Shown here: in pieces, positions 5,298 through 10,049 of the stretch
How the letters are laid out: each line of letters starts with the position of its first letter
Position numbering within the stretch: the stretch's first letter is position 1
Assembly: GCA_964655485.1 (NCBI GenBank)
Contig: CAZZMS010000104.1
Coordinates: 1 to 10,049, forward strand
DNA: 10,049 bases
Direction: 5' to 3'
Origin: JANWYU01 sp964655485
Lineage (GTDB): Bacteria; Bdellovibrionota; Bdellovibrionia; Bdellovibrionales; Bdellovibrionaceae
The notes under the pieces: model-generated
Told to the model about the DNA's origin: nothing
The model's database searches: none
What the model saw: the letters and a program-made list of their open reading frames with translations, nothing else
Program-made: the position numbers and the translations under genes

Positions 5298-7076
5298 AAG
5301 TTTTTGATAATCGGTGGGACGAATCCAAGTAGAGAGAGGACCATCATTTTGATTCCATTTAAACCAAGTAAAATGATACTCATATTTTGGGCTTGGGCTA
5401 TTCATGGGGATCAAGCGATAAATGCCCAACATGAGTTGTTCGCCCGATGAAAGACGTAGGTGAGTTGGTAAAGCTTGATGTAGGGCGGGTGATATCCCTC
5501 GAGTATCAGCCACAATGAGATTATCTGAGTGGATTTCCCAGGCCGCCCCCGAGGGACATATTTCTGATTCCGGGCGTGGATTTAAATGAAGGTAAAATTG
5601 ATTCATTTTTCTTTTATCAGTAAAAGTAGCATCGTTAACTTGGCCCTTAGTTCCTCGAATTAACTCTTCAAAGTGAGAAACTCCGTCATGATCTGGATCA
5701 ATCAGACTGTCATGAACTTTGGGGTTGGAGCCAAAAATGATTTCAATGAAATCTAGGATTCCGTCGCCGTCCTCATCTTCAGCGGTTTCCTCAATGGCCT
5801 CACCACGTGCGAGTTGTAATAGCCCGCGATCGCAGTCTGTAAGCCCAAGTTGATCAAATTGATCCGCGTTACATATCATTCTGTTTCTTGCCGCTAAACA
5901 CTGAGAGGCTCCTCCCAGACGCTGACAAACTCCGTCCAAAACTCCGCTGACCAGCGAGCGGGGGTTACCAGGGTCCAGACCAAGAGACTGTTCCTCATCA
6001 TCCGAAAGGCCATCTAAGTCGCTATCAATAAAGAAACGATCATGGTGACGTTGGACATTTAAGTTGAGTAGTGCGTAAAGATCCGGCTTATATTCAAGGG
6101 CAAGTTCGGAGACAAAAAAATCACACAGAACCTTGTTGTTGTCTTTAAAGCTGCGCAAATACTTATAGCCTGACGTGCCCCCTTCTTTTGAAAGGTTATC
6201 CAATACTTCAGGTTTGATTTTTTCATCGCCGTAAAAGATTCCTTGCAAGGTCAGTTTTTTATTCAAGGCAAAAGCACTGGTTCGGCTCATCGTAAGTGAG
6301 CCAATGCTTTTTTCAAAGTAACAGCTTTGTTTTTGCTGATCAGTCAGATTGGTCAAGTTGCAGCCAGACCCCCGTTTATCTTGTGGCAAGCCGTCGCTGA
6401 TAAAAAACACCCGATAATTGGTGGTGTTGTTGTCAGGTTTCTGTAAATCATTCAGAACAAGATTTTCAAGACATTTTGTTGCAGAGGTGTAGCTTGTAAC
6501 GCTAAAAATCAGAGAATCCGGCTGTTGTTCACTGAGATAGTTGGGTTTTTGCCAGCGCTCATACCAGGCTCGATCTTGCATCTCGCGTGTTTTGATAGCG
6601 TGCAGCTGACTTTTAATTTGAGCTCCCGTCATAAATTGGGGATTTTCGCAATTCAGCCCTGAGGCGCCAAGAGTTCCAGCGCCCGCACTAAACCCAATGA
6701 GCGCATAGGAGTTACCTGCTTGATTCCCACATTCATCGATAAAAGATTCTATGGCTTTATAACGATCACCGTCTCGATCGGTCGCCAGGGCTGGATCCCA
6801 GTAGTGATAATTTCTTCCGCCAATGGTTTCACGGGTCCACTCGCCAAAATTAGAGGCGGACAAGTCGAGAATAAAAATAAACTTCTGATTGGCCACCTGA
6901 TTTGTTCGCGCTTGTGAGCAAATGGTGCTCTTTAGAGAGACCGGGACGCTTAGAATTTCTACTTTCTCTGCCATCTCGAGTTCCACCTTGGAGCAATTCT
7001 GAAAAGTCAAAATGAGAGTGGCGGCAACACCCAGCGTGAAACCAAGCAAAAGACGTTCGGGCTTGCGATTAATCAT
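5280..7076 (-). CDS. exported lipoprotein with vWA (MIDAS) domain and thrombospondin type 3-like repeats
   Basis: A 598-residue envelope protein and the second gene of the cluster. Residues 8-27 are the signal segment and Cys28 is the likely lipidated residue (LILTFQNCSKVEL). A vWA domain covers about 64-330. MIDAS motif 1 is D71-L-S-A-S75 in FIFILDLSASN, a T/S-rich segment SYTSATKCLENL near 195-206 supplies the second motif, and S-D228-G closes the site in FFISDGLP. An insertion with R-D-G-D follows the first motif. Next come calcium-binding repeats at 351-359 (DSDLDGLSD), 434-442 (DEDGDGILD) and 460-470 (DPDHDGVSHFE, last Asp replaced by His). A C-terminal beta-rich region (C507-P-S-G-A-A-W) follows. 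vWA domains with MIDAS bind partner proteins through Mg2+ or similar metal, and type 3 repeats bind calcium; an adhesive or scaffold role follows by inference. The ATG overlaps the upstream stop by eight bases (ATGATTAA), with GAGGG six bases before it. It is clearly paralogous to both neighbours. Confidence 0.9.
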   Translation of the reverse strand: MINRKPERLLLGFTLGVAATLILTFQNCSKVELEMAEKVEILSVPVSLKSTICSQARTNQVANQKFIFILDLSASNFGEWTRETIGGRNYHYWDPALATDRDGDRYKAIESFIDECGNQAGNSYALIGFSAGAGTLGASGLNCENPQFMTGAQIKSQLHAIKTREMQDRAWYERWQKPNYLSEQQPDSLIFSVTSYTSATKCLENLVLNDLQKPDNNTTNYRVFFISDGLPQDKRGSGCNLTNLTDQQKQSCYFEKSIGSLTMSRTSAFALNKKLTLQGIFYGDEKIKPEVLDNLSKEGGTSGYKYLRSFKDNNKVLCDFFVSELALEYKPDLYALLNLNVQRHHDRFFIDSDLDGLSDDEEQSLGLDPGNPRSLVSGVLDGVCQRLGGASQCLAARNRMICNADQFDQLGLTDCDRGLLQLARGEAIEETAEDEDGDGILDFIEIIFGSNPKVHDSLIDPDHDGVSHFEELIRGTKGQVNDATFTDKRKMNQFYLHLNPRPESEICPSGAAWEIHSDNLIVADTRGISPALHQALPTHLRLSSGEQLMLGIYRLIPMNSPSPKYEYHFTWFKWNQNDGPLSTWIRPTDYQKLGERRP

Positions 7077-9216
7077 TGTAGTCCCTCGCGCGAATTTGTT
7101 TAAACAATGACAAGTCTAGCTGAGGTTGTTTGTATACATTCGAAATGGGGATATTGGTTTTAAACATTCGCCAGTAGATTCGGTCTGGGTTACTGCGGTC
7201 TATGATTCTTGCTAATGCGATGACTTGATTATGGTGCTCGCTGGGAGTGCGTGTTAGAATCTGTTCCTCTTCTGGTATTGCGGCCTTCTGTCTCACCAGA
7301 GGGTCCGAGCGAAGCCGGGTGTTGTAGAGAGCGGTTTTTGGCTCTGTGGATCTGGCAGGGCTTACCGGTATTCCTTCCACTATGACCTCGTAAAGTTCAA
7401 ACATCATGGTACCGAAACGTTCATGAGAAATGGTATCTTTCCCTTTGAAGTTAACTTGATACCGACTTTTCGTGGAGGCATGGACTTGAGTCGCGGTAAC
7501 ACTCGGGGGTAGGGCCCATGAAAATGCCACTTTGTTTGTTACCCCATCGCCATTGGAATCCAGTTGCATATCATTAATCAGCGGGTTAAGTCCGTACAGC
7601 CATTCCCAGCTATCAGGTATTCCATCTCCATCTGTATCAAAATCAAATGAGTTAGTACCTAACAAGGTCTCTTCACACTCGTTAAGGGAATCACCGTCGG
7701 AGTCTAATTCAGGGTCACAGGAGTTTGAGCGACTAATAGCTTCGATCTGTTGTTTGAATGCTGGGTTGTAAGCCATACCATCCAGGAAAAAACCATTTGT
7801 TCGCGCTTTGGTCGGGTTACTACCTAATTGAGACTCCAACTCATCGCTTAGGCCATCTCCATCGCTATCTAAAATCATTCGGCCATCAGGCCCCATACGG
7901 TAATTGAGATTCATGAGAAAAATGTCTGTGACTTCAAAGCTACTCGCACTCTTGATGTCACCTACCCAGTTAAATGCAGGCTCAGAAGTATTCTGAGGCC
8001 ACACTCGCATCTTGAAATTTTGAGCCTTCACCCGCGAGCGCAGATCTTCGAAAAATGGTCGAGCCTCTGGGGGGTTCATGGCGGTATATTTCTCTGCACT
8101 CAGTTGAGCAAAATCATAACGCACAAATCCCGTTCCAAAGTAAAACGGAAGGGCTGTGATCATGCCGAGCCGCATGGCCGTTTGATCCAAATCGTTATCC
8201 TTCGGATCCCCCCAGGCGTCGATCATGCGCGTAGCAAGGCTTCCGCAGGTGTTACCAATGTTAACACATTGTCTTGGGTCGCTAGCGCAATTGCGGCAGA
8301 GTGAATGGGAATTTAGGACCTTGGAAATATGCGAATGAATGGGGGTTAAGTTACCATCAGTGAGATAAATAATTTGGTAATCAGTGAATTGTAAAAGATT
8401 TTGACTGTTCAAACTGCGCATATCTCCCTGAAGATGATCATAGAGTCGGTTAAGATGAGAGCTGATGACTGTCGTTCCCATCTTGCGGTGTTCGTATCGC
8501 CAAACATCGTCGTTAACGGCATTTTGTAGCTCAGCATCATGGGCTTGTTCGAGTGCGGTTAGCAACTGATCGAGCTTGGGATCAGTGACGTTTAGAAAGC
8601 GATAGATGTTCGATCCGAGAACTCCCTGAGTGACTTGCACAAAATGTCCAAGAGATTTTCCGCCAGTAATAGGTAGTAACATGACCGAGGTGTTCTCAAT
8701 GAGATGCTGAGGACTATCTTCTCTCGCTCTTTGTAGCCATTTGCGTACAACTTGAAAGCGTTTTTTATCGAAATCACTCCCAAGGAAGGTTCGGTAATAT
8801 CTGGCAGGCTGATTTTGAATGTTGGGTGGAGTGATATCAATGGCACTATATCGTTGAGGTAGCTGAGTGTCCACGATGCAGTCGACTCCTGAATTTCTGT
8901 GGTCGTTGGGGTCGCCGATGTTTTTATTTGGATCGTAAACGGAATTCGGTGCGTTCCAGTTAAATATGTTTTGATCCACATCTTGTGGGCAAGGACCAGA
9001 GACCATGGAGTAAGACATATCGACGAAAATAACCATGCGGCGAATTTGCGGTAACTCAATGGGCGGATCTAAGCGATAAGGATTGGCTGATAGGGAGAGA
9101 AAGGAAACTTCCTCGTAGGGGGTTAGTTCAATTCGGGCACACTGTTGGCCGATGATCAGGCTGAAAAGGCCTAAAGTGAAAATGGCGGCGAGCCTTTGAA
9201 TAAAAGATAGGTTCAT
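7069..9216 (-). CDS. large exported lipoprotein with vWA (MIDAS) domain and four thrombospondin type 3-like repeats
   Basis: First gene of the cluster, 715 residues. A short N-terminus with R8 leads into a hydrophobic stretch and Cys26 in IIGQQCARIEL, a lipobox with Gln at -1. The vWA domain covers about 58-435: D66-M-S-Y-S70 (VIFVDMSYS), G247-T-T, and T-D287-G (IIYLTDGN). About 80 extra residues lie between the first motif and the next helix. A four-cysteine cluster, C307-x2-C310-x6-C317-x6-C324, follows the third motif and is absent from the paralogues. Calcium-binding repeats begin near 450 (DSDGDGLSD), 505 (DSDGDSLNECEE), 528 (DTDGDGIPD) and 553 (DSNGDGVTN). The rest (about 585-715) is a beta-rich C-terminal region. 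AGGGGGAG lies eight bases before the ATG. Its position and strong start signal suggest it leads the operon. A surface adhesin or sensor-like binding protein is plausible; a type IV pilus-tip (PilY1-like) role is an alternative, but I see no PilY1 beta-propeller. Confidence 0.9.
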   Translation of the reverse strand: MNLSFIQRLAAIFTLGLFSLIIGQQCARIELTPYEEVSFLSLSANPYRLDPPIELPQIRRMVIFVDMSYSMVSGPCPQDVDQNIFNWNAPNSVYDPNKNIGDPNDHRNSGVDCIVDTQLPQRYSAIDITPPNIQNQPARYYRTFLGSDFDKKRFQVVRKWLQRAREDSPQHLIENTSVMLLPITGGKSLGHFVQVTQGVLGSNIYRFLNVTDPKLDQLLTALEQAHDAELQNAVNDDVWRYEHRKMGTTVISSHLNRLYDHLQGDMRSLNSQNLLQFTDYQIIYLTDGNLTPIHSHISKVLNSHSLCRNCASDPRQCVNIGNTCGSLATRMIDAWGDPKDNDLDQTAMRLGMITALPFYFGTGFVRYDFAQLSAEKYTAMNPPEARPFFEDLRSRVKAQNFKMRVWPQNTSEPAFNWVGDIKSASSFEVTDIFLMNLNYRMGPDGRMILDSDGDGLSDELESQLGSNPTKARTNGFFLDGMAYNPAFKQQIEAISRSNSCDPELDSDGDSLNECEETLLGTNSFDFDTDGDGIPDSWEWLYGLNPLINDMQLDSNGDGVTNKVAFSWALPPSVTATQVHASTKSRYQVNFKGKDTISHERFGTMMFELYEVIVEGIPVSPARSTEPKTALYNTRLRSDPLVRQKAAIPEEEQILTRTPSEHHNQVIALARIIDRSNPDRIYWRMFKTNIPISNVYKQPQLDLSLFKQIRARDYND
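7083..7087 (-). promoter_or_regulatory. ribosome binding site for the second vWA lipoprotein gene
   Basis: GAGGG on the minus strand is six bases before the ATG at 7076 and lies inside the last codons of the preceding gene. Together with the ATGATTAA overlap it indicates coupled translation. Confidence 0.55.
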
Positions 9217-9361
9217 AAAGAAAACTCCCCCTGGGGTTTAGTTTAAGACTTTTCGCATGGGAAGTCGCAAAAGTAGTGGATGTGTATTTTTTTGATACAA
9301 ATCTTTAAATCACAGGTGGCGGTAGCCTTGGGTTTTGGAGGTTGTGGGTGAATGAGAGTAT
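9217..9361 (-). promoter_or_regulatory. leader and probable promoter region of the lipoprotein operon
   Basis: This 145-base gap separates the agmatinase-like gene from the lipoprotein cluster. Reading on the minus strand it has an AT-rich stretch (about 9280-9312) with a TGTAT-N7-ATACA palindrome. Next is a possible hairpin, with ACTTTT and AAAAGT arms at 9248-9253 and 9269-9274 by plus coordinates. The Shine-Dalgarno AGGGGGAG (9225-9232) follows and sits inside a CCCC-A-GGGG palindrome. I see no consensus -35/-10 pair; TTAAAG and TACACA about 16 bases apart are only a weak candidate. I see no intrinsic terminator for the upstream gene, so read-through is possible. Confidence 0.45.
9283..9299. 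promoter_or_regulatory. palindromic operator-like site TGTAT-N7-ATACA
   Basis: The half sites are perfect reverse complements around TTTTTTG, about 67 bases before the start of the first lipoprotein gene. A dyad with a 12-base centre-to-centre spacing in the AT-rich promoter zone suits a dimeric helix-turn-helix regulator. No regulator gene is in the window, and a five-base arm can arise by chance. Confidence 0.3.
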
Positions 9362-10049
9362 TCAAAATAAACTTAAAATCTCATATCCCACACTCATCGC
9401 AGCCAGTGCCGTGACTTGACTCTGATCGTAAGGAGGAGACACCTCTACGACATCGCCGCCCACAATGTTTAATCCCTTTAAAAGGCGTAGCAAATGCAGG
9501 GCCTCAAAGCTGCTAAGGCCACCGGGGACCGGAGTGCCTGTACCAGGAGCATAGGCGGGATCTAGACTGTCAATATCAAAGCTAATGTAGGTGGGCGACT
9601 GAATATGACGAATTTCGCTTCGCAGATCGTCTAATGGCTTAAGTTTCACATCAGTGTTACTCATGACTTTTGTGCCATGGGTTTTCACAAAATCCAGATC
9701 ATCTCCTCCAGCAAAGGGGCCACGGATGCCGACGTGAATAGTTTGTTTGGGATCAATCAATTTTTCCTCAATGGCATGTCTTAAAAAAGATCCATGGTGA
9801 TATTCATGTCCCCAGGCGGCAGGATAGGTATCTAAATGTGCATCGAAATGAATGAGGGCTAAGGTCTCGCCCAAAAATTTTTTGTAGGCTCTTAAGATCG
9901 GTAGCGTGATGGAGTGATCTCCGCCGAAGAGTAACAATCGCTTACCGCTTTGGAGCCACTTGAGAGTTTGCGCCTCAATCCATTGATAAGTGACCTCAAG
10001 ATTCAAGGGATCCACCCGGAAATCCCCAGCATCCGCACAACGCAGAGAC
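9362..10049 (-). CDS. speB: agmatinase / arginase-family ureohydrolase (5' end beyond window)
   Basis: A cytoplasmic binuclear manganese enzyme that hydrolyses a guanidino group to urea. Agmatine to putrescine is the likely reaction, feeding polyamine synthesis. The manganese ligands are all visible in the three family signatures: GGDHS, HFDAHLD and SFDIDSLDP, the last followed by PGTGTPVPGG. WGHEYHHGSFLRHAIEE followed by HVGIRG favours agmatinase or guanidinobutyrase over arginase. The frame stays open to the right edge (SLRCADAGDFRVDPLN), where DAGD fits the usual segment about 40 residues before GGDHS. The GTG at 10015 is therefore not the start, and roughly the first 60-80 residues are missing. 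The C-terminus (AMSVGYEILSLF) is complete. It lies 145 bases upstream of the lipoprotein cluster on the same strand, with no obvious functional link. Family is certain; the exact substrate is not. Confidence 0.92.
   Translation of the reverse strand, partial: SLRCADAGDFRVDPLNLEVTYQWIEAQTLKWLQSGKRLLLFGGDHSITLPILRAYKKFLGETLALIHFDAHLDTYPAAWGHEYHHGSFLRHAIEEKLIDPKQTIHVGIRGPFAGGDDLDFVKTHGTKVMSNTDVKLKPLDDLRSEIRHIQSPTYISFDIDSLDPAYAPGTGTPVPGGLSSFEALHLLRLLKGLNIVGGDVVEVSPPYDQSQVTALAAMSVGYEILSLF

Noticed and set aside
5284..5328. ATG at 5328 as start of the vWA-less lipoprotein
   Set aside because: It would overlap the upstream gene by 49 bases and push the signal segment 15 residues inward. ATG at 5283 (ATGA overlap, GGGGAG) or 5268 fits better.
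7500..7900. Recurring GATGGNGATGG-like and CCATCGC-like DNA words in the lipoprotein genes as a DNA repeat element
   Set aside because: They are the codons for the D-x-D-G-D calcium motifs and are explained at the protein level.
8592..9059. 155-residue open frame on the minus strand inside the first vWA lipoprotein gene
   Set aside because: It lies in another frame of a gene with clear vWA and MIDAS features, has no recognisable domain, and is a shadow.
10013..10015. GTG at 10015 as start of the agmatinase-like gene
   Set aside because: The frame stays open to the window edge with family-like residues (DAGD), and the family needs more N-terminal sequence.
1..10049. CRISPR array, tRNA, rRNA, insertion sequence or phage genes
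   Set aside because: I found no regularly spaced repeats, cloverleaf-type sequence, transposase motifs or phage structural genes anywhere in the window.

Overview
The window looks like chromosomal DNA from a Gram-negative, Bdellovibrio-like bacterium (phylum Bdellovibrionota). This is an inference. It rests on moderate GC content, dense coding with overlapping genes, and several exported proteins with the odd lipobox ending Q-N-C or Q-Q-C followed by A/S-K/R-V/I-E-L, a style I associate with that group. No 16S rRNA or other lineage marker is present.

Left part, plus strand (1-2268). The window opens inside an FtsI-like class B penicillin-binding protein gene. Homology runs in one frame from base 3 to 1310 but is cut by a TAA at 57-59. 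The transpeptidase part (SVVK, SSN and KTGT motifs, PASTA-like tail) follows the stop. A CDF-family metal exporter gene overlaps its 3' end by 14 bases and starts at a TTG with a strong ribosome binding site.

Convergent gap (2269-2636). This 368-base gap holds a long imperfect stem-loop (about 2378-2490) and repeated GGGCTTTTTCC modules. I find no credible protein gene in it.

Minus strand (9216 down to 2637). The centre of the window is one long, tightly packed transcription unit. Three tandem exported lipoproteins are translationally coupled by 8-base (ATGATTAA) and 4-base (ATGA) overlaps. The first two carry a von Willebrand factor A domain with an intact MIDAS, followed by thrombospondin type 3-like calcium-binding repeats and a C-terminal beta-rich region. 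The third keeps the lipobox, the repeats and the C-terminal region but has lost the vWA domain. A fourth gene, 28 bases further on, encodes a secreted protein with 16 cysteines and a 65-residue proline-rich tail. Methionine aminopeptidase (map) follows after 117 bases that contain a perfect 7-bp stem-loop.

Right edge (9362-10049, minus). An agmatinase-family ureohydrolase gene enters the window without its 5' end. The 145 bases between it and the lipoprotein operon hold a palindromic operator-like site and a strong ribosome binding site.

The most unusual content is the four-gene cluster. I infer a calcium-dependent, metal-ion-dependent adhesive or binding assembly at the cell envelope. The sequence shows the domains and the coupling, but not the ligand or the process.
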